This document shows, piece after piece, positions 7,343 through 13,526 of a stretch of DNA of 24,930 nucleotides. The translations under genes were made by a program, and so were the position numbers. The stretch's first letter is position 1. Each line of letters begins with the position of its first letter. Under the pieces are notes generated by a model. That model was not told the DNA's origin, ran no database searches, and saw only the letters and a program-made list of their open reading frames with translations. This DNA is from Candidatus Nealsonbacteria bacterium RIFCSPLOWO2_01_FULL_38_120 (lineage in GTDB: Bacteria > Patescibacteriota > Minisyncoccia > Minisyncoccales > GWA2-38-27): the NCBI GenBank assembly GCA_001821475.1, contig MHMF01000041.1, forward strand, positions 1-24,930, given 5' to 3'.

Positions 7343-7960
7343 TCAATAGCAGAAAATATTTTTAAGGATGGAGATTGATTGTTGTATTGTTTCTGAGAGG
7401 ATTTTCTCTTCGCTTTCGCTGAATTTTTCAAGCACAAATTGTTCGGTATTTTCCGGCTTGCCTATTTTGGGAAGGATGCCAATTCTTATTCGCGAGAAAT
7501 TTTTAGTTCTCAATGCGTTTATTATTGATTTAACGCCTTTATGTCCGGCAGAGCCGCGGTTTTGGGAAATCTTTATTTCTCCGATAGGCAAATCAATGTC
7601 GTCATGAATGACAATAAAACCAATTTCTACGGGAATAATCTCACCCACCTTTCCTCCCCCTCTTTGATGGGGAGGAGCGAGGATGGGGAGAAATGAGGGA
7701 GTAGTTTGCTTTGCATTATTGAAGTTAATGATGGATTTTATTGCTTTGCCGGATTTGTTCATAAATGTCCGGGGCTTGGCAAGAATTATTTTTTTATCAT
7801 TGATAATGCTTTCAGAGATCAGAGAGTTGAATTTTTTATACAGCTTAAATTCAGGAAAATTATTTTCCTCCGCGAAGTTGTTAATAATTCTAAATCCTAT
7901 ATTATGCCGGGTAAATTCGTATTTTTTTCCCGGATTTCCGAGTCCCGCAATAATCATCAT
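7343..7960 (-). CDS. pth: Peptidyl-tRNA hydrolase with an in-frame insertion
   Basis: Pth frees tRNA from peptidyl-tRNA dropped by ribosomes. The 205-residue protein shows IAGLGNPGKKYEFTRHNIGF (Asn9 and catalytic His19), KPRTFMNKSGKA and IHDDIDLPIG (the conserved Asp at 120/121). GSAGHKGVKSI has Lys where E. coli has the substrate-binding Asn114. Between helix SIINFNNA and IPVEIGFIVIHDD there are about 25 extra residues (84-108, including TTPSFLPILAPPHQRGGG) that normal Pth lacks; their DNA holds a palindrome (7652-7676). The ATG at 7960 lies 6 nt after a -10 box, so the message is probably leaderless. The promoter is divergent from that of the RNA at 8022. Confidence 0.93.
   Translation of the reverse strand: MMIIAGLGNPGKKYEFTRHNIGFRIINNFAEENNFPEFKLYKKFNSLISESIINDKKIILAKPRTFMNKSGKAIKSIINFNNAKQTTPSFLPILAPPHQRGGGKVGEIIPVEIGFIVIHDDIDLPIGEIKISQNRGSAGHKGVKSIINALRTKNFSRIRIGILPKIGKPENTEQFVLEKFSESEEKILSETIQQSISILKNIFCY
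7652..7676. repeat. Palindrome inserted in frame in pth
   Basis: TCCTCCCC (7652-7659) and GGGGAGGA (7669-7676) form an 8-bp stem with a 9-nt loop, in the centre of a C-rich block that does not match the base use of the rest of pth. It encodes the extra residues around APPHQRGGG. Confidence 0.65.
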
Positions 7961-7966
7961 AGTTTG

Positions 7967-7994
7967 ATTGTATCATTTTATGCGCTATTGACAA
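7967..7994 (-). promoter_or_regulatory. pth promoter (leaderless)
   Basis: On the minus strand TTGTCA, 16 nt, TACAAT. The -10 ends 6 nt before the pth ATG, so the transcript should begin at or next to the start codon. Its -35 overlaps that of the divergent promoter at 7988-8015. Confidence 0.6.
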
Positions 7995-8015
7995 GATATT
8001 TTGCTTGTGTATACT
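7988..8015 (+). promoter_or_regulatory. Strong promoter of the first non-coding RNA
   Basis: TTGACA (7988-7993), 16 nt, TATACT (8010-8015), with TG two bases upstream of the -10. This is the closest match to the sigma-70 consensus in the window. The expected start is about 8022. Confidence 0.7.
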
Positions 8016-8021
8016 GAAAAT

Positions 8022-8285
8022 AGGAATGTTTTTTTAGCTCTTTTGTCAGACGGCTGTCTCGGTCTTGCCGAGCAGGTGATAGGCGTAGGTGTCGGAAATT
8101 GAACGGATTCTTTTATAGGAGGTAGGAGATGCCTACCGCGAGTGGAGTGCCGCCCTAGCTATTGTTGTGTGAGGAATTTATCACCTTAGCCATTTGGCGC
8201 TAGGACCGGGGTAATCCCTCCGTCCACACGATAAATCGGGCCTAATCCTTTGTCTTCGGACATCCGGATAGGCCCATTTTTTTTG
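8022..8285 (+). ncRNA. Structured non-coding RNA 1, family not recognised
   Basis: The span has no convincing open frame, lies between a consensus promoter and an intrinsic terminator, and is dense in local stems. Seen are CTCGG-TCTTG-CCGAG (near 8058-8072), GGTAGG-AGATG-CCTACC (near 8122-8138), CCTAGC with GCTAGG (8154-8159 and 8201-8206), and crossing complementary pairs GTGTG/CACAC and TTTATC/GATAAA, which would be pseudoknot-like. An AGGAGG at about 8118 precedes a 9-codon ATG frame, probably by chance. The size (about 260 nt) and strong promoter suit an abundant housekeeping RNA. However, I see no tmRNA T-arm, no RNase P core motif (GAGGAAAGTCC) and no SRP GGAA/AGCAG loop, so I leave the family open. 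Confidence 0.55.
8238..8285 (+). terminator. Intrinsic terminator of non-coding RNA 1
   Basis: GGGCCT pairs with AGGCCC, ATCC with GGAT and TGTC with GACA around a TTCG tetraloop, followed by ATTTTTTTT. Confidence 0.85.
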
Positions 8286-8286
8286 T

Positions 8287-8375
8287 TCTCTTTCGTAAAA
8301 ACGAAAGAAAATAACCCCCCCGTAGCTTTAGCGAAGGGGAGTGGCGGAGTAGTTAACAATGGCGAAGGAGGGTGT
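8287..8375. repeat. Palindromic spacer between the two RNAs
   Basis: CTTTCGT-AAAA-ACGAAAG (8290-8307) is followed by a C-run and GTAGCTTTAGCGAAGGGG, which pairs back on the preceding CCCC. A G-rich tail follows with GGCGAAGGAGGG. The GCTTTAGCGAAG wording resembles the palindromes found inside coding genes elsewhere in the window, so this is likely an inserted repeat. Confidence 0.45.
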
Positions 8376-8387
8376 GGAAAACTAATT

Positions 8388-8416
8388 TTGCATTTTTTTT
8401 GGATATAACTTATAAT
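8388..8416 (+). promoter_or_regulatory. Putative promoter of non-coding RNA 2
   Basis: TTGCAT (8388-8393), 17 nt, TATAAT (8411-8416). The -35 is weak and the -10 perfect. The start would be about 8423. Confidence 0.45.
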
Positions 8417-8422
8417 AAGATT

Positions 8423-8641
8423 AGTTTTTTCCCCCGTTAGTTTTTTTAACTGGCTGATTCGCCATGACCGCGTTATGGTTGGGCGATAAATGTGGATGGG
8501 CATTACTTTGAAATGGTACTGCCTATGAGGAAGTGAACATTGATTATTTAGAAGCTACGAGGTTGAAGACGAGTATGGCGTAAGGGCCAAACGATTCTGC
8601 AAGGGTGAAGTTTGGGAAACCAACTTCACCTAATTTTTTTT
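8423..8641 (+). ncRNA. Structured non-coding RNA 2, family not recognised
   Basis: About 220 nt lie between a perfect -10 box and a strong intrinsic terminator, with no plausible coding frame. Local stems include TCGCC with GGCGA (about 8458-8486) and GGCA-TTAC with GTA-CTGCC (about 8499-8524). Stretches such as GACGAGTATGGCG and GTAAGGGCC are unusually GC-balanced for intergenic DNA here. It could be an independent RNA or the 3' half of one larger RNA interrupted by the palindromic spacer. No tmRNA, RNase P, SRP or rRNA signature is recognised. Confidence 0.5.
8604..8641 (+). terminator. Intrinsic terminator of non-coding RNA 2
   Basis: GGTGAAGTT pairs with AACTTCACC, then GG with CC around a GAAA loop with one bulged T. 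TAATTTTTTTT follows. Confidence 0.9.
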
Positions 8642-8645
8642 GCGC

Positions 8646-8674
8646 TTGCAGAAATTAAATATATTTGTTATTAT
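8646..8674 (+). promoter_or_regulatory. Promoter of the lepB-hisS transcript
   Basis: TTGCAG (8646-8651), 17 nt, TATTAT (8669-8674), right after the preceding terminator. The start near 8681 leaves a leader of about 28 nt before lepB. Confidence 0.5.
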
Positions 8675-8708
8675 AAAAGCACTTTGAATTCGTAATAAGA
8701 GTATAATT

Positions 8709-9257
8709 ATGGCTAAGAAATTTTTTAGTTTTGTTTGGGAAATTTTGAAAATAACGATTATCGCTTCTGCGATTGTTTTGCCTGTAAGGTATTTTTTGTT
8801 TCAGCCGTTTTTGGTTAAAGGACCTTCAATGGAGCCGAATTTTACAAATAACGATTATTTGATTATTGACGAAATTTCTTATCGCTTCAGGGCGTTTCAA
8901 AGAGGCGAGGTTGTTGTTTTTAAGTTTCCCTTAAATACTTCCCAAATGTTTATAAAAAGAATCATAGGGCTTCCAGGGGATATGGTGGAGATAAATAACG
9001 GGGAAATTAAGATCTCTAAAGACGGAAAAACAGAAGTCCTTGACGAATCGGAATATCTTAATTCAACATTGAAAACAGAAGGGAATATTTCGGTTGTTTT
9101 AAACCAGAATGAATATTTTGTGCTAGGAGACAATCGGGAAGCGTCTTTTGATTCAAGACGTTTCGGCGTTTTGCCTGAAAATGATATTATAGGCAGAGTG
9201 GTATTTAGAGCATGGCCGTTTGCCGCTTTAGCGGCATTCGGAGCGCCGGTTTATTAA
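8709..9257 (+). CDS. lepB: Signal peptidase I
   Basis: The membrane serine protease removes signal peptides from secreted proteins. The 182-residue protein has one N-terminal transmembrane helix (about residues 12-32), the nucleophile Ser40 in KGPSMEPN, and the general base Lys83 in FIKRIIGLPGD. The later boxes YFVLGDNREASFDSRRFG and GRVVFRAWPF are also present. The family usually ends soon after the RAWPF stretch. Here the tail AALAAFGAPVY is encoded by a palindrome, TGCCGCT-TT-AGCGGCA (9221-9236), so the C-terminus seems to come from an inserted repeat. hisS follows after 14 bases and is surely co-transcribed. A TATAAT at 8702 lies too close to the ATG to be its -10. Confidence 0.94.
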   Translation: MAKKFFSFVWEILKITIIASAIVLPVRYFLFQPFLVKGPSMEPNFTNNDYLIIDEISYRFRAFQRGEVVVFKFPLNTSQMFIKRIIGLPGDMVEINNGEIKISKDGKTEVLDESEYLNSTLKTEGNISVVLNQNEYFVLGDNREASFDSRRFGVLPENDIIGRVVFRAWPFAALAAFGAPVY

Positions 9258-9271
9258 TAATAAAATTATCT

Positions 9272-10603
9272 ATGCCAAAAAATTTAAGATTTCAGACGCC
9301 GACAGGGATGAGCGATATTTTGCCTGAAGAACAAAAGTATTATAAGAAGATTTACGACATTGTCGCGGAAATAGCTGATTTTTACGATTTCGGGAAGATT
9401 AACACTCCTGTTCTCGAAAATTCAGATCTTTTTGCGAAAAGCATAGGCGCGTCAACCGATATTGTCAATAAAGAAATGTATTCTTTTAAGACAAAAGGCG
9501 GGGATTCTTTGGCGTTAAGGCCGGAATGGACGGCGCCGATAGCGAGAGCGTATATTGAAAACGGAATGCAGTCATTGCCCCAGCCGGTGCGGCTTTGGTA
9601 TTTTGGTCCTTGTTTCCGGCACGAAAGGCCGCAAGCCGGAAGATATCGCCAATTTTGGCAGTTCGGTTTTGAGGTTTTTGGAGAAAGCGATTCTGTTATT
9701 GACGCCCAGACCATTCAGATTTTCTATAATATTTTCAAGGAACTGAAGCTGAAAAATATCATTGTTGAAATAAATAGCATGGGCGACAGCAATTGCAGGC
9801 CTTATTATAAAAAGCTATTGGCTAATTATTTGAAAACAAAGGAATTTGCTTTATGCGTTGATTGCAGGAAAAGAGCAAGGGAAAATGTTTTGCGGATTCT
9901 GGACTGCAAGGAGGGGAAATGCCAGCCGATAAAAAATCAAGCGCCTCAGATTCTTGACCACCTTTGCGATGAATGCAAGACGCGCTTCAAACAAGTATTG
10001 GAATTTTTAGATGAAATAGAGTTGCCCTATATCCTTAATCCGTATTTGGTCAGGGGATTGGATTATTACACAAAAACTGTTTTTGAAATTTTTACCGGGA
10101 GCAAAGAATCTAACGGACAGGGACCTCAAGCTTTGGCAGGCGGGCTTGCCCTCCAACGGCTTGAACCGCAGGCTCTGGCAGGCGGGGGCAGGTATGATAA
10201 ATTGGTAAAATTATTGGGGGGACGGGATATTCCGGCCTGCGGAGGAGCGGCTGGAATAGAAAGGATTGTAAAATTGCTCAAAGCGCAGGACGAGGGTCCG
10301 CAGAAGAGGGCGGAAGTTTCAATATTTTTAGCTCAGTTGGGCGATTTAGCAAAAAGGAAATGTTTAAAGATTTTTGAGGAATTCAGAAAGGCGAATATAA
10401 GAGCGGCGGAGTCGCTTGGCAAAGATTCTTTGAAATCCCAATTGAATAAAGCGAACCGGCTGGGTGTTAGATATTCATTGATTCTGGGACAGAAAGAAGC
10501 GCTAGAGGGAATTATTATAATAAAAAATATGGAAACAGGAAAACAAGAGACGATAAAATTGGATAAAGCCGTGGAGGAGATAAAAAAGAGATTAAAAAAA
10601 TGA
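9272..10603 (+). CDS. hisS: Histidyl-tRNA synthetase with in-frame palindromic insertion
   Basis: This class II synthetase charges tRNA-His. The start is ATG 9272 (MPKNLRFQTPTGMSDILPEE); a longer frame from 9212 runs back through lepB and is rejected. Class II motif 2 is FRHERPQAGRYRQFWQFG (115-132), the histidine-binding motif is RGLDYYTKTVFEI (261-273), and GGGRYDKLV and motif 3 GGAAGIERIV (324-333) follow. A small cysteine-bearing block (CVDCRK, CDEC) sits in the insertion domain. The C-terminal anticodon domain is complete. The usual QGALAGGGRYD stretch is doubled here: residues 285-304 read PQALAGG, then LALQRLE, then PQALAGG again. The added 42 bases hold an imperfect palindrome. Confidence 0.95.
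   Translation: MPKNLRFQTPTGMSDILPEEQKYYKKIYDIVAEIADFYDFGKINTPVLENSDLFAKSIGASTDIVNKEMYSFKTKGGDSLALRPEWTAPIARAYIENGMQSLPQPVRLWYFGPCFRHERPQAGRYRQFWQFGFEVFGESDSVIDAQTIQIFYNIFKELKLKNIIVEINSMGDSNCRPYYKKLLANYLKTKEFALCVDCRKRARENVLRILDCKEGKCQPIKNQAPQILDHLCDECKTRFKQVLEFLDEIELPYILNPYLVRGLDYYTKTVFEIFTGSKESNGQGPQALAGGLALQRLEPQALAGGGRYDKLVKLLGGRDIPACGGAAGIERIVKLLKAQDEGPQKRAEVSIFLAQLGDLAKRKCLKIFEEFRKANIRAAESLGKDSLKSQLNKANRLGVRYSLILGQKEALEGIIIIKNMETGKQETIKLDKAVEEIKKRLKK
10124..10186. repeat. Palindromic insertion with direct repeat inside hisS
   Basis: Two 21-bp direct repeats (10124-10144 and 10166-10186) differ at three positions and both encode PQALAGG. Between and across them, CAAGC (10127-10131) pairs with GCTTG (10159-10163), TTGG with CCAA and AGG with CCT, making an imperfect hairpin. 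The 42-base offset keeps the frame. Confidence 0.65.
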
Positions 10604-10617
10604 CCGCGAGGCGGTCA
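10601..10617 (+). repeat. Hairpin including the hisS stop codon
   Basis: TGACCGC-GAG-GCGGTCA is a 7-bp stem with a 3-nt loop; its first three bases are the hisS stop. It is followed by CCCTGAGCCGTAGGCGAAG, another inverted-repeat-rich block, up to the 82-bp repeat. There is no T-run. Confidence 0.5.
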
Positions 10618-10644
10618 CCCTGAGCCGTAGGCGAAGAGTCTCAT

Positions 10645-10726
10645 AAAACAATCAAACTGTTTGTGTGCCTACCAGATAGGCACACAAACAAATCCCACTC
10701 TTTGGCGGGATTTGAAATTAAAAATT
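10645..10726. repeat. 82-bp double-hairpin repeat, copy 1
   Basis: Stem 1 is GTTTGTGTGCCTA with TAGGCACACAAAC (13 bp, loop CCAGA). Stem 2 is AAATCCC with GGGATTT. An almost identical copy (2 differences in 82) lies in reverse orientation at 20175-20256. In this copy the second stem has an A-C mismatch that the other copy does not. Confidence 0.85.
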
Positions 10727-10731
10727 CGCAA

Positions 10732-11061
10732 ATGGATTGTTTATTTTGCAAAATAATAAATAAGGAATTGCCTTCTGGTATTGTTTTTGAGAATAGTATT
10801 GCTGTTGCCATTAAAGATATTTATCCTAAAGCGCCTGTCCATATCTTGATTATTCCTAAAAAGCATATTGTCTCAATAAACCAGATGGAGGAAGCGGATA
10901 AAGAATTGATGGGAGGGTTATTTTTAATTGCCAAACAAATAGCCGTAAAGAAAAAATTAAACGGCTATAAATTATTATTTAATGTCGGACGCGAAAGTGG
11001 GCAGATTGTTGACCATCTGCACCTGCATTTGTTAGGAGGAAAGATGGATTTAGAATTGTAA
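10732..11061 (+). CDS. HIT-family hydrolase (HINT/Hit type)
   Basis: The 109-residue protein starts at ATG 10732 (MDCLFCKIINKELPSG); a longer frame would read through the 82-bp repeat and is rejected. The histidine triad DHLHLHLLGG lies at residues 97-106, and the HILIIPKKHI box and the N-terminal CxxC (CLFC) are typical of bacterial Hit/HinT-like proteins, which hydrolyse nucleoside phosphoramidates such as aminoacyl-AMP. The role in this organism is unknown, but these genes often sit near tRNA synthetases, as here. Length is normal. No Shine-Dalgarno motif is seen. It could share the lepB-hisS transcript or have its own promoter. Confidence 0.92.
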   Translation: MDCLFCKIINKELPSGIVFENSIAVAIKDIYPKAPVHILIIPKKHIVSINQMEEADKELMGGLFLIAKQIAVKKKLNGYKLLFNVGRESGQIVDHLHLHLLGGKMDLEL

Positions 11062-11132
11062 ATTATAAAATATAGAATACAAACCTCAAAATACAAAATT
11101 AAGGTATATATTATCGCGAAGCGACACATTAA

Positions 11133-11153
11133 TTTTGAGTTTTGAGTTTTGAG
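11133..11153 (+). repeat. Three tandem TTTTGAG units upstream of rpsU
   Basis: Exact 7-bp tandem repeats in the leader, ending 10 bases before the rpsU ATG. A change in copy number would move any promoter relative to the gene. The rest of the gap from 11062 is AT-rich with a small TCGC-GAA-GCGA hairpin. Confidence 0.7.
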
Positions 11154-11163
11154 TTTAGTTATT

Positions 11164-11391
11164 ATGCCTTTAGAAATAAAAAAAGATAATAGAGAGACAT
11201 CGCAGAGCTTGGTTCGCCGGTTTTCCAAAAGGGTGAAACAAAGCGGGATTTTGATGCGGGCGAGAAAAAATCGTTTTATGGTCAGGAATAAAAGCGAGCA
11301 GACGCAAAAAAAATCTGCCTTAAGGAAGGAGCAACTGAGGAAAGAGTACGAATTGGCGGAAAAAATGGAGAAACCCAAAGAACGAAGGTAG
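11164..11391 (+). CDS. rpsU: Ribosomal protein bS21
   Basis: This basic 75-residue protein (MPLEIKKDNRETSQSLVRRFSKRVKQSGIL) matches the S21 pattern: a short strand, then long arginine- and lysine-rich helices that hold the 3' end of 16S rRNA near the anti-Shine-Dalgarno region. The start is ATG 11164; an in-frame ATG 15 bases upstream gives an atypical N-terminus. yqeY follows about 150 bases later, and rpsU-yqeY adjacency is common in bacteria. The leader lacks a Shine-Dalgarno motif and has a 7-bp tandem repeat. Confidence 0.9.
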   Translation: MPLEIKKDNRETSQSLVRRFSKRVKQSGILMRARKNRFMVRNKSEQTQKKSALRKEQLRKEYELAEKMEKPKERR

Positions 11392-11469
11392 AAGCGGGGA
11401 GCTATTTTTTATTTTCCTAAAGCTGTTTTTATAGACAAATTCTGTTTAGTTTAAAAATTTTTAATTTTT

Positions 11470-11516
11470 AATGATTTAATTTTTAAACAGTTTCGAAATT
11501 AAAAATTGAATCATTT
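11470..11516. repeat. AT-rich intergenic palindrome, copy B
   Basis: AATGATTTAATTTTTAA (11470-11486) pairs with TTAAAAATTGAATCATT (11499-11515) with a single G-T pair, making a 17-bp stem. It is related to the element at 2185-2245. It occupies most of the rpsU-yqeY gap; no promoter is obvious there. Confidence 0.55.
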
Positions 11517-11539
11517 AAAATTGATTCAAAATTAAAGGA

Positions 11540-12106
11540 ATGGGGAATATAAAAGAAGCGATAAAAAATAAATTGGGGGAGTTTATGAAGCAAGACGACG
11601 AAATAGGTCGTTCCACTTTAAGGATGTTTTTGGCTGGTATTTTGAGCAAGGAAAAAGAAAAAAGGTATAAGATTTCAAAATTAGAGCCGGGTTTGGCGAA
11701 GCAAGAACTGCAGAAAAAATCAGAGTTGGGAGACGAGGAAATAGTGGATGTTGTTTGTTCTGAAATAAAAAAACGGAAAGACGCCGCGGCTATGTTTAGA
11801 GTGGGAAACAGGCCGGAGCTTGCCGAAAAAGAAGAAAAAGAAATCGGAATTTTGCAAAAATATCTGCCGGAACAGATTTCTGAAGATGAACTTAAAAAAA
11901 TAGTCAAATCGGCGATAGAAAAAATAAGAGCAGAAGAGATTCACCCCGTTAAATACGCCAAAGGCGGTGTTCCGCTAAAAGCGGAACAATTCAACAGAGT
12001 AAAAGATATGGGCAAGGTTATGGCGGAAATAATGCCAAAAATAAAAGGAAAGGCAGACGTTGGTTCAGTATCTAAAATAGTAAAGGAGCTTTTATCTATT
12101 CTTTAA
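11540..12106 (+). CDS. yqeY: GatB/YqeY domain protein
   Basis: The 188-residue protein matches the YqeY family (usually about 150 residues), which is related to the tRNA-interacting tail domain of GatB. A role in tRNA or amidotransferase function is assumed but not proven. Visible marks are the N-terminal KEAIKNKLGEFMK..LRMFLAGI region, GILQKYLPEQISEDELKKIV and KDMGKVMAEIMPKIKGKAD near the C-terminus. Relative to the family, extra residues (EEIHPVKYAKGGVPLKAEQFNR) separate the helix after LPEQ from the KDMGKVM block. Their DNA contains a 9-bp palindrome (11968-11988), so this is another in-frame palindromic insertion. Confidence 0.88.
   Translation: MGNIKEAIKNKLGEFMKQDDEIGRSTLRMFLAGILSKEKEKRYKISKLEPGLAKQELQKKSELGDEEIVDVVCSEIKKRKDAAAMFRVGNRPELAEKEEKEIGILQKYLPEQISEDELKKIVKSAIEKIRAEEIHPVKYAKGGVPLKAEQFNRVKDMGKVMAEIMPKIKGKADVGSVSKIVKELLSIL
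11968..11988. repeat. Palindrome inserted in frame in yqeY
   Basis: TGTTCCGCT-AAA-AGCGGAACA, a perfect 9-bp stem with a 3-nt loop, coding for about GVPLKAE within residues absent from typical YqeY. Confidence 0.65.
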
Positions 12107-12114
12107 TTATAAAT

Positions 12115-12143
12115 AATATGACGAGAGATACTCCCGTCATATT
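12115..12143. repeat. Hairpin after yqeY
   Basis: AATATGACG pairs with CGTCATATT, then one A-C mismatch, then GAG with CTC around ATA. It covers an ATG (12118) that begins a spurious extension of the next gene. It may end or stabilise the yqeY transcript, though no T-run follows. Confidence 0.55.
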
Positions 12144-12165
12144 GTTGATTCGTAATTTTAATTTT

Positions 12166-13029
12166 ATGCCGGAACAAGTATTTCAGCAAAAAGAGAAATT
12201 AATCGGCATTGGCGATCTTTTTAGAAACGTTTGGAAAATTTATTCAGATAAATTTTTAGTTTTAGCCGGGATTGCGGTTGTTCCCGGCATTTTTTATTTT
12301 TTTCTGGGGATAATATCAGGATTTGCGGAATCCGCGGGGACTTCCAGTCAGCTTTTGTTTTTTATAATACGATCAGCTGTTTTTCTGCTTGCCGTCTGCG
12401 GGTTGGTTATAAATATACTGGCAAATTGCGCTTTGATTTTTGCGATAATTTATAAAGACCAAATCGGGTTCGGAATTAAGGAATCTTTTTCTATCGCTTG
12501 GAGCAAATTTTTTTCTTACGCCTGGGTTTCTTTTTTGGCAGGTATTTTTATTTTCAGCGGATTTTTTCTTTTTATAATTCCAGGAATTATTTTTTTCGTA
12601 TGGTTCGCTTTTTCTTTGTTTGTTTTCGCGGACGAAGGGGTAAAAAGATTAAATGGGATAAAAGGAATGAGCGCTCTTTTTAGAAGCAAAGGACTCGTAA
12701 GGGGGTATTGGTGGAAAATTTTTTGGCGGTTTTTTGTCTTATTTTTTATTTTTTTTATTGCCGCGGCTTTTGTTAATTTCATCTCCGATAATGCGGGCGC
12801 TCCGTTTTTGGGCAATATATTTAGCATCCTCGCAGCCCCTTTTATTTTGGTCTTTAATTTTTCAGTTTACAACGGATTAAAGAGCATTAAGGAAGGTATT
12901 CCTTTTGTCGCGCCGGAGAGGAGAGAGAAAATAAAGCTTATCTTAATATGTTTGGCTGGCGTTTTAGTCGCGGTAGTTATAATTTTAGCCGTAATAACCC
13001 CATCGCTATGGTTGAGATTAATAATCTGA
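12166..13029 (+). CDS. Polytopic membrane protein, unknown function
   Basis: ATG 12166 (MPEQVFQQKEKLIGIGDLFRNVWKIY) is preferred to an ATG inside the hairpin at 12118. The 287-residue product has about six long hydrophobic segments, after an amphipathic lead-in of the GDLFRNVWKIYSDKF kind. Such proteins are often annotated as membrane proteins resembling the glycerophosphodiester phosphodiesterase membrane domain. No catalytic motif is visible. The chain includes the segment FADEGVKRLNGIKGMSALFRSKGLVRGYWWK between membrane spans. Its 3' end overlaps the start of ybeY by 22 bases, which suggests coupled translation, but not necessarily related roles. Confidence 0.7.
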   Translation: MPEQVFQQKEKLIGIGDLFRNVWKIYSDKFLVLAGIAVVPGIFYFFLGIISGFAESAGTSSQLLFFIIRSAVFLLAVCGLVINILANCALIFAIIYKDQIGFGIKESFSIAWSKFFSYAWVSFLAGIFIFSGFFLFIIPGIIFFVWFAFSLFVFADEGVKRLNGIKGMSALFRSKGLVRGYWWKIFWRFFVLFFIFFIAAAFVNFISDNAGAPFLGNIFSILAAPFILVFNFSVYNGLKSIKEGIPFVAPERREKIKLILICLAGVLVAVVIILAVITPSLWLRLII

Positions 13030-13445
13030 CAAAAATTGCGGTTTCAAAATTATTCTTAAAGAGAGTTGCAAAAAAAGTTTTAATGGGCGAAAATAGAATA
13101 AAAGAAGAGTTGTCTATCGCAGTTGTGGATGAAAAAGAGATAGAGGAATTGAACAGCCGTTTCCGAGGGAAAAAGGAACCGACGGATGTGCTGGCATTTA
13201 GCGGGAATTATGAATTTTTTGACCCGGGAAACCAGATTGGGTTGGGGGAAATGGTTATTTGTCCGGAAAAAATCATGGAAAACGCAGAAAAATACAATAT
13301 GGAGTTTGATAAAGAATTGGCAAGAGTTTTAATTCACGGAATTTTGCATTTGATGGGATACGACCATGAGAAGAGCAAAGCAGATGCTGTAAATATGAGA
13401 GAAAAAGAGGAGTATTATTTGACCAAATTCCTAATTTCTAATTGA
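13008..13445 (+). CDS. ybeY: Endoribonuclease YbeY
   Basis: YbeY is a zinc-dependent RNase for 16S rRNA 3'-end maturation and ribosome quality control. The 145-residue protein carries the signature IHGILHLMGYDHE (residues 110-122), whose three histidines bind zinc. The FRGKKEPTDVLAFS segment and LGEMVICPEKI are also typical. The start is ATG 13008 (MVEINNLTKIAV), inside the previous gene; a longer frame from 12948 adds residues foreign to the family. Translation is probably coupled to the upstream membrane-protein gene. Confidence 0.94.
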   Translation: MVEINNLTKIAVSKLFLKRVAKKVLMGENRIKEELSIAVVDEKEIEELNSRFRGKKEPTDVLAFSGNYEFFDPGNQIGLGEMVICPEKIMENAEKYNMEFDKELARVLIHGILHLMGYDHEKSKADAVNMREKEEYYLTKFLISN

Positions 13446-13526
13446 CCTAATTTCTAAATAATGTCCTAAGTCTCAAATCCCAGAGACGATAAGATTGTTT
13501 ATAAATTAAAAATTAAAAATTCGCTT

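Noticed and set aside
8186..8503. A 105-codon minus-strand open frame across the RNA region
   Set aside because: It spans the terminator of RNA 1 and a palindromic repeat, has low-complexity content and no plausible start signal. The plus-strand promoter and terminators explain the region better.
8022..8641. tmRNA, RNase P RNA or SRP RNA
   Set aside because: The characteristic T-arm with GGTTCGA, the GAGGAAAGTCC core and the GGAA-capped SRP helix are not seen on either strand, so I did not assign a family.
8702..8707. TATAAT as the lepB -10
   Set aside because: It lies one base from the ATG, which would put transcription start inside the coding region; the TTGCAG-17-TATTAT pair upstream fits better.
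10663..10731. N-terminal extension of the HIT protein
   Set aside because: The extra codons lie within the 82-bp repeat, and the family starts at MDCLFCKI.
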